Shown here in pieces: positions 7,854-16,788 of a stretch of 30,862 nt of DNA. The stretch spans positions 1 through 30,862 of the forward strand of contig JAUZPI010000051.1 in NCBI GenBank assembly GCA_030706015.1. Direction: 5' to 3'. This DNA comes from Bacillota bacterium (lineage in GTDB: Bacteria > Bacillota > Clostridia > Clostridiales > Clostridiaceae). Under the pieces are notes generated by a model. The model was not told where the DNA came from. It searched no databases and saw nothing but the letters and a program-made list of their open reading frames with translations. Made by a program: the position numbers and the translations under genes. Position 1 is the stretch's first letter, and the number at the start of each line of letters is the position of its first letter.

Positions 7854-9392
7854 ATGCGTTTAGAGTGGATAAAACTACTAACTAATTATAAAATTTTAAA
7901 AAAAGGCCAAGTATTTTTGTTTGGTAAAAATGGAGTTCAGGGTCTAGCAGGTATTAATGGGAGTGGGAAATCAATACTTCTTGAATTAATTACCCAAATT
8001 TTCGTAGAATCAAGTTATCAGATTACTAAAGAAAATTATTCTAGCAATGTTGGTTTTGAAATAAAATATTCCCTGTATAAAGATTATATGATTAATAGTA
8101 TTATTAATGAAGTTGGAGGAGTATGGGATAATGAAGAGAGAATAATTGTAAAAATATTAAATTATCATACTGTGTTTCAATTATGGATATCAAATGGTAT
8201 CCAAGAATATGAGATTACTAATGTAAGTTATTTTTATGTGTTTTTTCCTAGGAAAATTATTGCATATTCCTCTGGTGATAATGAAGGTATTAGTGGTGAA
8301 ATTTATAATTTTAAGTTATACTCAATGTATGAACGTGAAAATACAACTTTTAAAAGAAATAAAAAAGGTGAAGTAATAGATAAAAAGTTATTAGACTTAT
8401 ATAATGATTTATTTTACTATATTAGTAATAAAACTAGCAACCTAGCATTATTAACTATGTTCTTATATAATTCAAATCACGTTCTTCTATTGAAGGAATA
8501 TGTAAAGGGTGTAAAAGTAAAATCATTTATTGTTAGATTTGATAATAAGGATATTAACGGAAAAGAAATAGCTTTTGATGAAAAAGTTAATTTTTTACTA
8601 GAAGAGCTTAATAAAATTAAAAATAAAGAGTGCATTAGAAGATATGGATTTGATTATTATACTTATACATTAGAGGAAAATGCAATTGAATATCCAATAG
8701 CTACACTTCCAATTTTTGAAGGATTTCAAAGATTATATGACTATAATAATAGAAAAATTAGGAAACGAGCAATTAATAATATTATTAACAGCGATGGTAT
8801 AAATAAAAACTCTTTAGTTGAATGGAGTATTGGAAATAAAAGGGTATTTGAATTACTTGATGTAAAATTTTGCACAATTGATAATCAAGAAATTGATATA
8901 AAAGCTTTTTCCGATGGGGAATATCAATTTATGCAGATTATTATTATATTAAGTATATTTGATGGAAATAACAACTTGTTTTTATTTGACGAACCAGAAA
9001 CTCACTTTAATCCAAGTTGGAAAGCTAAGTTTGTTTCAGTTGTTAAGAATATACTGGATGAAAACTCACAATTGATTTTTTCCACACATAATTCAGAGGT
9101 ATTAACGGATTTATATAAAAAAGACGTGATTAGTATCAAACAAGGGGAACAAAGGAATATTCAATTAGAAACGTTTGGAACAAATCCTAACATAATTAGT
9201 GCAAACTTGTTTGAGAAGAAATATACTATTTCAGCATTAGCAAAACAACAAATAGATAAGTATAAAAATAAAATCAATGAGACAGAAATTATAGAAGAAT
9301 TAGCATTATTGAAAACAGAAATAGAAAACAATTTAGGTGATTCTTCTGAAAAGCTAATGTTACATATTGAAATTCAAAAGAAGGTGCGATAA
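7854..9392 (+). CDS. ABC/SMC-type (AAA_21-like) ATPase embedded in type I R-M operon; Septu PtuA-like
   Basis: About 512 residues from ATG 7854, which follows GGGTGAT; an alternative GTG at 7842 adds four residues. Walker A is GINGSGKS (33-40). A signature-like SDGEYQ is near 353-358, Walker B LFLFDEPE near 375-382, and a switch-like STHNSEV near 410. The middle is helical and variable. There is no C-terminal TOPRIM domain, so it is not a standard OLD nuclease. Such RecF/SMC-like ATPases act as sensors or regulators beside a nuclease. The next gene encodes an HNH nuclease and starts directly after this stop, matching PtuA-PtuB of Septu; families annotated as restriction-system-associated AAA ATPases are the alternative. 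Fold assignment is firm; system name is inference. Confidence 0.85.
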   Translation: MRLEWIKLLTNYKILKKGQVFLFGKNGVQGLAGINGSGKSILLELITQIFVESSYQITKENYSSNVGFEIKYSLYKDYMINSIINEVGGVWDNEERIIVKILNYHTVFQLWISNGIQEYEITNVSYFYVFFPRKIIAYSSGDNEGISGEIYNFKLYSMYERENTTFKRNKKGEVIDKKLLDLYNDLFYYISNKTSNLALLTMFLYNSNHVLLLKEYVKGVKVKSFIVRFDNKDINGKEIAFDEKVNFLLEELNKIKNKECIRRYGFDYYTYTLEENAIEYPIATLPIFEGFQRLYDYNNRKIRKRAINNIINSDGINKNSLVEWSIGNKRVFELLDVKFCTIDNQEIDIKAFSDGEYQFMQIIIILSIFDGNNNLFLFDEPETHFNPSWKAKFVSVVKNILDENSQLIFSTHNSEVLTDLYKKDVISIKQGEQRNIQLETFGTNPNIISANLFEKKYTISALAKQQIDKYKNKINETEIIEELALLKTEIENNLGDSSEKLMLHIEIQKKVR

Positions 9393-10334
9393 TTGTGGTA
9401 TTTTTATAAAAAAATCGATAATGAAGAGTTAGATAATCTAATTAATCAGATTAACAATCTATTTAGTAAAATATTAAATGATGAAACCTGTATATATCCC
9501 GATTGGATGAGAGAAACAAGACTTAAAGTCGATTTTGAAAAATTCAGACAAGCTTATAAATTATGCTTAAACGATGAAAAAAATAGATTGATTAAAGCGT
9601 TTGAACTAAATATTAAAATTGAAGAAATCTGTAAAATGGAAATTATACCAATATCATATGAGAAACTACTGACTAATTCTTCTGACGAATTTCATAAATG
9701 CATTGAAATATTACAGTCAATTCAAAGCTATCTTTATAGTAATTTACTGAAACTTAAGGGATTTGAAGAAACTGCAGGAACTTTAAAAACTTACTACGAA
9801 AGGTTTTACAATGAAACTATTGAATATGTATGCCCATTTTGTGGACTTGATAATATGTTAACTTCGAAAGATTTATATAGAGAGGCATTTGATCACTACT
9901 TTCCAAAATCAAAATATCCATTTGTTTCATTTTTGAGGGAAAATCTATTTCCTATTTGTCACACATGCAATTCAACATATAAAGGTGAAAAAGACCCTAA
10001 AGATTATGGTAGAACATTTTATCCATTTGCTCCTGATTTAAATGATTGTGAGTTGTTATTTGAAATTAAAACAGATGAAATTGTAGATGTTGATATAAAA
10101 AGTGAAAAGTTCATAAATGAGATAAATACGTGGAATGAATTGTTTGGTATAAAGGACAGAATTAGAAATTTTGCTGAAGTAAATTTGAGTGGTTGGTTGT
10201 CAAACGTAACAGAAGTAATGCATAATTATAATTTAAGCTTTGAGCAAGCAAGGAATGGGGAGATGAATAGTTGTAATCCTAAGATGCAGGGACAAAAATT
10301 TATTAAAAAAGCTATACTCAAGGCATATAAGTAA
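9393..10334 (+). CDS. HNH endonuclease paired with the ATPase; Septu PtuB-like
   Basis: A 313-residue protein with an N-terminal helical part (about 1-140) and a zinc-bound HNH domain. CPFC (147-150) and CHTC (189-192) are the zinc ligands, Asp167-His168 in FDHYFPK supply the HNH histidine, Asn184 lies in RENLFPIC, and Asn193 follows the second Cys pair. These are the residues expected of an active HNH nuclease. The TTG start at 9393 is contiguous with the upstream TAA, and AAGGTG (9381-9386) is 6 nt ahead, so translation is coupled to the ATPase. It ends 16 nt before hsdR, which places it inside the type I transcription unit. PtuB proteins share this DH...N..P.C..CN pattern. Confidence 0.85.
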   Translation: MWYFYKKIDNEELDNLINQINNLFSKILNDETCIYPDWMRETRLKVDFEKFRQAYKLCLNDEKNRLIKAFELNIKIEEICKMEIIPISYEKLLTNSSDEFHKCIEILQSIQSYLYSNLLKLKGFEETAGTLKTYYERFYNETIEYVCPFCGLDNMLTSKDLYREAFDHYFPKSKYPFVSFLRENLFPICHTCNSTYKGEKDPKDYGRTFYPFAPDLNDCELLFEIKTDEIVDVDIKSEKFINEINTWNELFGIKDRIRNFAEVNLSGWLSNVTEVMHNYNLSFEQARNGEMNSCNPKMQGQKFIKKAILKAYK

Positions 10335-10350
10335 TGAAGGTGGGTAAATA

Positions 10351-13300
10351 ATGGGGTACAATTTTGAATTTTTAAAAAAAGAAGATAAGTACAATGATTT
10401 TACATATGCCTGTATTGAGGCGGAAAAAAGCTTAGTTGTTTCTTATGCAACAACAGCTATTCTTTCACGTCGAGCTTTAGAACTTGCTATAAAGTGGGTG
10501 TTTAGCTATGACAATGAATTGGAAGCACCATATCAAGATAATTTAGCAGCGTTGGTTCATGATTACCGCTTTAAATCAATCATAGATGCCAAACTTTTTC
10601 CAATGATTACATATATACAAAAATTAGGAAATAAAGCGGTTCATTCTGGAGCCCCTATTTTAAAGGAACAAGCTGTGTTAGCTCTGCGCAATCTTTTTGA
10701 ATTTGTTTCTTGGATTGATTACTGTTATTCAAATCATTATGAAGAGATTACTTTCGATGAAAGTCTTTTAGGTGATAATGAAAAGGAGCAAAAAACCAGA
10801 GAAGAGTTGAAAGACCTCTATGATAAATTAGGCTCAAAAGATCGTAAATTAGAAGAAATTATAAAAGAAAATGAAGAACTTCGTCGGGGAAATGCTGCTA
10901 AACGTGAAGAGAACAAGAAAAATCGTGATTTTAAGGTTGATGAGCTTTCTGAGTATAAAACCAGAAAAATGTACATTGATCTTGAACTTGAGTTAGGCGG
11001 TTGGATAATTGGGCGAGACTGTTTAGAAGAGGTTCCAGTAGAGGGAATGCCAAACCAAGCAGGTATAGGTAAAGTGGATTATGTTTTATATGGCGATAAC
11101 GGAAAACCTTTAGCAGTTATTGAAGCAAAGAAAACTAGTACAAATCCAAGAGCAGGGCAAACTCAAGCACAAAGGTATGCAGATTGCTTGGAAAAGCAGC
11201 ATAAGGTTCGACCGATTATTTTTTACACCAATGGTTTTGATTACTATATATGGGAGGATCTTAGTTATCCTGAGCGTATAGTTTCAGGCATTTATACTAA
11301 AGAAGAGCTTGAATGGCTTCATTTTAAACGAGAATATAAAACCTCGTTAAAAAATATAACTATAAATGAAGATATTACAAATCGTTATTATCAAAAGATG
11401 GCAATATCATCATTATGCGATACCTTGGAAAAAGGAAACCGAAAAGCACTGCTTGTTATGGCAACAGGTTCTGGGAAGACGAGAACGGCTATTTCGGCAG
11501 TAGATGTATTGATTCGTAAAGGATGGGTTAAGAATATTCTTTTCCTTGCAGATCGTACAGCACTTGTAAAACAAGCAAAGAAGAATTTTAAGGCACTTTT
11601 ACCTGAACTTTCGCTGTGTAATTTACTTGATAGCAAGGATAATCCGGAAAGTAGGATGGTATTTTCTACATATCCAACAATGATGAATGCTATTGATGAT
11701 GTAAAGAACAAGAGAGAGGAAAAGTTATTTACCTGTGGTCACTTTGATTTAATTATTGTTGATGAAAGTCATCGTAGTATATATAAAAAATATCAGGATA
11801 TTTTTAATTATTTTGATGCAATGCTAATTGGACTAACAGCAACACCCAAAAGTGATATCGACAAAAATACTTATTCTGCCTTTGAATTAGAGAATAATGT
11901 GCCAACCTATGCTTATGAACTTGGTGAAGCAATTGAAGATAAGTATTTGGTACCATACCATACAATTGAAATGCAAACAAAGTTTATGGAAGAGGGCATT
12001 CATTTTGATGAGCTACCAGAAGATGAACAGGAGTTATTTGAGGAAACTTTTGATGATGATGTAAAGGATATTAGCAGTGAAGCATTAAATTCTTTTTTAT
12101 TCAATGACAATACAATTGATATCGTCTTACAGGATCTCATGGAGAAAGGACTTAAAGTAGAGGGTGGTGACAAGTTAGGAAAGACAATCATTTTTGCAAA
12201 GAATAAAAAGCATGCAGATTTTATTGTTTATCGATTTAATAAGCTTTATCCACATTATAATGGCAAATATGCAAAAGCTATTTATACGGGTATTAATTAT
12301 GTTGAGAGTACTATGGATGATTTTGCAGTAAAAGACAAGCTTCCGCAAATTGCTGTATCGGTAGATATGTTGGATACAGGAATAGACATACCAGAAATTC
12401 TCAACTTAGTATTTTTTAAAAAAGTAAGGTCAAAAACAAAGTTCTGGCAGATGATTGGCCGAGGAACGAGACTTTGTGAAAATTTGCTAGGTTTAGGACT
12501 TGATAAAGAAGAATTTAGGATTTTTGACTATTGCGGCAACTTTGAATTTTTTAGGACAAATAAGAACGGTAAAGAAGCTAAGATGATTAAATCATTAACT
12601 GAGAATTTATTTAATATAAGAATTGGTATTATGAAGGAGCTTCAAAATTTATATTATCAATCTGATGACTATATTTCTCACAGGAAAAAATTAGTACAAG
12701 GTATTTTGAAGGAAATTCAAGCTATAGACGAAAGCAAATTTAATGCTCGAATGAAACTTAAATTCATTCATAAGTTTAATCAGCTAAACGCATTTGAGTG
12801 CTTAACAGATACAGATGTAAGGGAACTAGAAGAAAATGTAGCACCACTCATTCTTGCAATAGATGATGATGAACTAGCAAAACGTTTTGACTACTTGATG
12901 TATACAATTGAATATGCTGATTTGAAAAATATTCCTGCCTCAAAACCTAAAAATCGAGTTGTTAGCACTGCAGAACAATTGACATACAAGGGGAGCATTG
13001 AAAAGGTTAAACAACAAGAAAAGATTCTATATAGAGTTCAGAGTAATGAATATTGGGAAGAAGCAGATATATTTGACCATGAGGAAGTTAGAGCAGCACT
13101 AAGAGATTTAATCAAATTTCTAGATAGTCAAATGGGTAAAATTTATTATACGAATTTCACAGATGAGATCATGGATATTAAAGAGTGTCCTGGTGAATTT
13201 TCTGTGAATGATATGCAAAGCTATCGAAAAAAAGTAAATAGATATTTGGCTGAGCATCAAAGCGATTTGGTAATCTATAAGCTTAGGAATAATAAATTAC

Positions 13301-13674
13301 TAACAGAAGAGGATATGCAGTATTTAGAAAAGGTATTGTGGCAAGAGCTTGGTACAAAGGAAGATTATGTAAAAGAATTTGGTGATGAACCTCTATTGAA
13401 GTTGGTAAGTAAAATTGTTGGGTTAGATGCGCAAGCGGCTAACGAAGTTTTTTCTGAATTCTTATCAGACGAAACCTTAAATGTAAATCAAATGGAATTT
13501 GTAAAGCTGGTTGTAAACTATATCATCAAGAACGGCAGCTTAGATAAACGTGTACTAAATGAACACCCATTCAATAAGCGTGGAAATGTTATGAATCTAT
13601 TTGATGGAAAACTTGATATTGCAAAAAAAATTATTTGTATCATTGACAAAATCAATGACAGATTAAGCGTATAG
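10351..13674 (+). CDS. hsdR: Type I restriction enzyme motor/nuclease subunit HsdR
   Basis: A 1107-residue restriction subunit. An N-terminal DUF4145-like helical domain (about 1-125) is followed by a coiled linker (about 140-195) and the PD-(D/E)XK nuclease with Asp243 and Glu258-Ala-Lys260 (VIEAK). The SF2 translocase follows: ATGSGKT at 371-377, DESH at 471-474, a TAT motif (GLTATPKS) and a late helicase motif IGRGTRL. A C-terminal helical region binds the methylase core. With HsdM and HsdS it cleaves unmodified DNA after ATP-driven translocation. ATG 10351 follows GAAGGTGGG. The DUF4145 extension and overall length fit the EcoKI-like branch. All catalytic motifs are intact. Confidence 0.95.
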   Translation: MGYNFEFLKKEDKYNDFTYACIEAEKSLVVSYATTAILSRRALELAIKWVFSYDNELEAPYQDNLAALVHDYRFKSIIDAKLFPMITYIQKLGNKAVHSGAPILKEQAVLALRNLFEFVSWIDYCYSNHYEEITFDESLLGDNEKEQKTREELKDLYDKLGSKDRKLEEIIKENEELRRGNAAKREENKKNRDFKVDELSEYKTRKMYIDLELELGGWIIGRDCLEEVPVEGMPNQAGIGKVDYVLYGDNGKPLAVIEAKKTSTNPRAGQTQAQRYADCLEKQHKVRPIIFYTNGFDYYIWEDLSYPERIVSGIYTKEELEWLHFKREYKTSLKNITINEDITNRYYQKMAISSLCDTLEKGNRKALLVMATGSGKTRTAISAVDVLIRKGWVKNILFLADRTALVKQAKKNFKALLPELSLCNLLDSKDNPESRMVFSTYPTMMNAIDDVKNKREEKLFTCGHFDLIIVDESHRSIYKKYQDIFNYFDAMLIGLTATPKSDIDKNTYSAFELENNVPTYAYELGEAIEDKYLVPYHTIEMQTKFMEEGIHFDELPEDEQELFEETFDDDVKDISSEALNSFLFNDNTIDIVLQDLMEKGLKVEGGDKLGKTIIFAKNKKHADFIVYRFNKLYPHYNGKYAKAIYTGINYVESTMDDFAVKDKLPQIAVSVDMLDTGIDIPEILNLVFFKKVRSKTKFWQMIGRGTRLCENLLGLGLDKEEFRIFDYCGNFEFFRTNKNGKEAKMIKSLTENLFNIRIGIMKELQNLYYQSDDYISHRKKLVQGILKEIQAIDESKFNARMKLKFIHKFNQLNAFECLTDTDVRELEENVAPLILAIDDDELAKRFDYLMYTIEYADLKNIPASKPKNRVVSTAEQLTYKGSIEKVKQQEKILYRVQSNEYWEEADIFDHEEVRAALRDLIKFLDSQMGKIYYTNFTDEIMDIKECPGEFSVNDMQSYRKKVNRYLAEHQSDLVIYKLRNNKLLTEEDMQYLEKVLWQELGTKEDYVKEFGDEPLLKLVSKIVGLDAQAANEVFSEFLSDETLNVNQMEFVKLVVNYIIKNGSLDKRVLNEHPFNKRGNVMNLFDGKLDIAKKIICIIDKINDRLSV

Positions 13675-13890
13675 TTATAAAGTTAAAAGTTTTGATACAA
13701 ATATATGCCTCATTATAAATCTATGGCTTTTAGCAAGGCATACCCAAGGGTCTGTCAAGGACCCCTGAGGTGTAAAAAGTGGAAAATATATTATTAGAAA
13801 AAGTGCTAGCCGCTCACTTATTTGGTGCGTAAGTTGTTAAAAAATAAAAAAAGAAACACCATGAAAATCTAGAATAAATATATTTTAGAT

Positions 13891-13935
13891 TATAATCATA
13901 AGGTCTAAAATATTTGCAAAGGATATAATCATAAG
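13891..13935 (+). repeat. 12-bp direct repeat upstream of the RAMA-nuclease gene
   Basis: TATAATCATAAG occurs twice (13891-13902 and 13924-13935), 33 bp apart. Each copy begins with a TATAAT that could be a -10 box, but no good -35 lies 16-18 bp before either. The pair may be an operator or tandem promoters. The rest of the 275-base gap after hsdR holds only a short GGGTC/GACCC hairpin (13748-13764) without a T-run. Confidence 0.5.
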
Positions 13936-13955
13936 TATAAAATAATTATGTGGTA

Positions 13956-14966
13956 ATGGTTATATTAATTCCAGTTAAAATAAATAATTCTATAGATATT
14001 CAAGACATTGAAATAACAAATACTAATTTTAAAAACTTAAGTTTGAAAGAAGAACATATTGAAGATTTCTTACGTTCAAACATAGAAGTTATATTCCAAG
14101 ATGAAACTCTACTTGTCGTAGGCAAACAGGTTGTAAATAAAGAAAATGCCAGAAGTGATTTAACAGCAGTGGACCAGAATGGTAATCTTGTGTTAATTGA
14201 AATCAAAAGAGATTTTGAGGATATTAAGCAGAGAAAAGAAGCCTTTGAATTTCAAGCTATAAGATATGCAGCTAGTTATGCTAAGATAAAGACACCAGGC
14301 GAGCTTGTAGATAAGATAGTTGCTTCGTATATAGAAAAGTATAAAGATGAATTTGAATTAGGTGAGCTAACTGCCTACGAGAAAGCGACAAGAATATTGA
14401 ATGATTTTCTTGAAAAGAATAATGCAGCTAAACCCTTTAATTCTAGGCAAAGGATTATACTTATAGCATCTTCCTTTGATAGTCAAACTCTTTCAGCAGT
14501 TGCTTGGCTGATATCTAATAATGTGGATATCAGTTGTTTTGAATTAAGTCCAATGAAAATAGGGGACAATTATTTCATAGATATTAATAGAATATTACCT
14601 CCGCCAGCTTTAGAAGATTTCTATGTTGAAGTTGATGATAAGAAAAGACCAGTGTATTCAGAAAAAAGAAATACACCTATCACAAGATCTTATCTTCCAA
14701 GGATGGATAAGTTATTTGAATGGGGAGTTATTAAAGCTGGTGATGCTGTTGTAATTAAGAATTTTGAGAACTCAGAAGCTGTAGTTATTGATACTAAAAC
14801 TGTAGAATATAATGGCCAAAAGCTCACTTTTAATCAATGGGGAGAAAAAGTTACTGGATGGTCAGCCTTAAGTGTTTATGAGGGGACCATAGTTAAAGGC
14901 AGTGATAAAACTTTACGTGAAATAAGAAAAGAAAAACTTCTGTCCGTTGAAAATGAAACCGAATAG
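13956..14966 (+). CDS. PD-(D/E)XK (NucS/DUF91-like) nuclease fused to a RAMA-like domain
   Basis: About 336 residues. The N-terminal half carries a NucS/EndoMS-like nuclease core: Asp68 in ARSDLTAV, then Glu82-Ile-Lys84 in LVLIEIKRD, and a following helix with Gln100 (FEFQAIRYA). The C-terminal part (about 236-328) has the sequence pattern of a RAMA domain (restriction adenine methylase associated): LFEWGVIKAGDAV, a short beta segment, FNQWGEKVTGWSALSV. RAMA domains are thought to read modified bases or accompany modification enzymes, so a modification-guided nuclease is a reasonable inference. No strong ribosome site decides between ATG 13956 and GTG 13950. It stands alone after the type I operon and converges on the HsdR-N gene. 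Confidence 0.75.
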   Translation: MVILIPVKINNSIDIQDIEITNTNFKNLSLKEEHIEDFLRSNIEVIFQDETLLVVGKQVVNKENARSDLTAVDQNGNLVLIEIKRDFEDIKQRKEAFEFQAIRYAASYAKIKTPGELVDKIVASYIEKYKDEFELGELTAYEKATRILNDFLEKNNAAKPFNSRQRIILIASSFDSQTLSAVAWLISNNVDISCFELSPMKIGDNYFIDINRILPPPALEDFYVEVDDKKRPVYSEKRNTPITRSYLPRMDKLFEWGVIKAGDAVVIKNFENSEAVVIDTKTVEYNGQKLTFNQWGEKVTGWSALSVYEGTIVKGSDKTLREIRKEKLLSVENETE

Positions 14967-14984
14967 TTTAATTGCAAAAATAAG

Positions 14985-15010
14985 GATACAATGTATATAT
15001 TACATGTATC
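14985..15010. repeat. Hairpin 1 after the RAMA-nuclease gene
   Basis: GATACAATGTA pairs with TACATGTATC around a short AT loop, with one bulged A. It is the first of three consecutive hairpins in the 318-bp gap between convergent genes. No T-run follows. Confidence 0.55.
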
Positions 15011-15036
15011 GCATTACCCACTTGAAGCTACTCATC

Positions 15037-15081
15037 AAACATCTCATAAGATTTTCAATATGAAAATCTTATGAGATGTTT
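15037..15081. repeat. Hairpin 2: perfect 20-bp inverted repeat
   Basis: The arms at 15037-15056 and 15062-15081 (starting AAACATCTCATAAG and its complement) pair perfectly over 20 bp around a 5-nt loop. There is no T-run on either strand, so it is unusual for an intrinsic terminator. It could still help end both convergent transcripts, or be a processed structured RNA. Confidence 0.75.
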
Positions 15082-15112
15082 ACTATGTGTTAGTAATCAA
15101 TTTTGGGAGGGG

Positions 15113-15145
15113 CTGCAGTTATGATTTAATAAATTATAACTGCAG
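15113..15145. repeat. Hairpin 3: 15-bp inverted repeat
   Basis: CTGCAGTTAT (15113-15122) pairs with ATAACTGCAG (15136-15145), and the inner bases extend the stem to 15 pairs with one G-T wobble and a 3-nt loop. A PstI-like CTGCAG is at both ends. It lies 31 bp from hairpin 2. The remaining bases up to 15284 show nothing recognisable. Confidence 0.7.
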
Positions 15146-15284
15146 TTCCAACTATGTTATCTAGTAAAAAAGTACTCTGTTAAAATGCATCCTAACTCCT
15201 TTTCTATTGAATAACAAGTGAATGTAAATTTTCGCTGTGACCAGAAGTATGTTATTTTAGAATTTGAAATATAAAAATTAAATT

Positions 15285-16418
15285 TTAGTTGTTAACTATT
15301 TTAAACGATTCAACTACTAGATTACGAAGATTATTTATATCATCTAAGGAATTAATGAAAATTCTTGATTCCCCCATACCCTTAGGTGCTGACTCAATAT
15401 CATAACCTTTAGCTAACTCTTTTACTTTATCTACTGGAATTTTAGTTGTAATATTTTTATTTACACAATCTAATTGAAGACGAAGAAACCATCTAGTGGT
15501 ATTTTGATAATATATTGAAAAATAATTAACTGTATCCTTGTATTTAACTTCGTCTGATAAATTGAAGCTTTCTTTTATTATATTGTTAATTATATCAAAG
15601 GATTGTAACTCCTCTTGTGTAGTGTTTATAACTCTTCTCTTAGTATCAATTACGTTATTTACTTCCATTTCTTCCGAATTATTTTCTACTTCGTTTTTTG
15701 TAGCAGAAACTTCTTCTTGCTGATATAGCCCTTTACTAACAATATCAATTACAGCATTTGATATAGCTTTCTTAACTATGGGTCTAAATCTTTCGATTAC
15801 ATTATTTGTAATTCTTGAATCGCTGAAATCCTTAATCAAGAATCTAACAAATTCATCACTTGGGTTTTTGAATAACTCTTTTAAAGTGTTATCTAGGGCT
15901 GAAGTATATACTAATTCTTCAGCATATTTAACCAATAATTCCGTATCAAATAAATCTTTTTTGAATTTTGATAAGTTCTCAATATCAGCATCAGAAAGTG
16001 AGGTTAGGTTTAATTTAAGAAAAGGGGTCTCGTCCATTATGTTATTAGCATTTAGATCGGTGAAGAATTTATATTCAATTCCATTTGTTAGGATTCCTAG
16101 TTTAACCTCTTGTACTGCATTAAAATATCTTGAAAGTTGAGCATCATGATTTGATAAATTCTCATTTACTGATTTTGCTTCTAAAAAAGCTACAGGAATA
16201 TTTTCTTTAAATAAGGCGTAGTCAACCTTTTCGCCTTTCTTTTTTCCAAAGTCAGCAATAAATTCTGGTCTTACTTCTAATGGATTAAATACATCAAATC
16301 CAAGTACTTGTAGAAATGGAATGATAAGAGCTTGCTTCGTCATCTCTTCATTTGAAATATGCACTTTCCTCTCAATTATTTGAATTGATAGCTTTTGTAA
16401 ATCTTCCTTAAATCCCAT
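15285..16418 (-). CDS. Solitary HsdR-N-type PD-(D/E)XK nuclease-domain protein
   Basis: A 377-residue protein whose N-terminal part (about 20-120) matches the type I restriction enzyme N-terminal nuclease domain (HSDR_N family): Asp66 in GEKVDYALF, Glu80-Ala-Lys82 in AFLEAKS, and a following helix with Gln94. Unlike HsdR there is no helicase. The rest is helical with an acidic Glu/Asn-rich linker (about 235-260) and a C-terminal beta-rich module (about 270-377). Such short proteins occur in prophages and defence islands; their target is not established. ATG 16418 follows GGAGGA on the minus strand. It is transcribed towards the RAMA-nuclease gene and away from mcrBC. Confidence 0.8.
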   Translation of the reverse strand: MGFKEDLQKLSIQIIERKVHISNEEMTKQALIIPFLQVLGFDVFNPLEVRPEFIADFGKKKGEKVDYALFKENIPVAFLEAKSVNENLSNHDAQLSRYFNAVQEVKLGILTNGIEYKFFTDLNANNIMDETPFLKLNLTSLSDADIENLSKFKKDLFDTELLVKYAEELVYTSALDNTLKELFKNPSDEFVRFLIKDFSDSRITNNVIERFRPIVKKAISNAVIDIVSKGLYQQEEVSATKNEVENNSEEMEVNNVIDTKRRVINTTQEELQSFDIINNIIKESFNLSDEVKYKDTVNYFSIYYQNTTRWFLRLQLDCVNKNITTKIPVDKVKELAKGYDIESAPKGMGESRIFINSLDDINNLRNLVVESFKIVNN

Positions 16419-16788
16419 ATTATTTTTCCTCCAATACCTTTATACATTTGCATACTTATATACCTATATTACGACAATATGGTTCTAAATGTAAATGGGG
16501 TTTGAAAAAAAGTATATTTTTCAACATTTTTATATGGGAGCCCGCTTTTGAGATAAAGAAAGTCCAGTTAAATGAATTCTAACCTAATATGTATATTTAT
16601 TCATATGTCTCTATGAAGTTTATTTAAGGTAAAGAAAACGTTGGTGAAGGTGTAGAAATATGGTGAAATAGGATTTATAATATAATTGTGTTAGCTAAGG
16701 CTGATGCAATTTTTTTTATTAGTTTATGCGTAAAACAAAAGAATAGTTTTAGAATTTAAATAAAATACTTAATTAAGATGGTGTTGAA
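16419..16788. other. Gene-free divergent control region
   Basis: A 370-bp AT-rich interval between divergent genes, so it should hold promoters for the HsdR-N gene (minus) and mcrB (plus). I see an 8-bp inverted repeat TTGAAAAA/TTTTTCAA (16502-16524) and a TATAAT (16676-16681) without a convincing -35. No RNA gene or relic was recognised. Confidence 0.5.

Noticed and set aside
7854..9392. An OLD-family nuclease (Gabija GajA-like) reading of the ATPase.
   Set aside because: There is no C-terminal TOPRIM domain after the ATPase core and the partner is an HNH protein, not a UvrD-like helicase.
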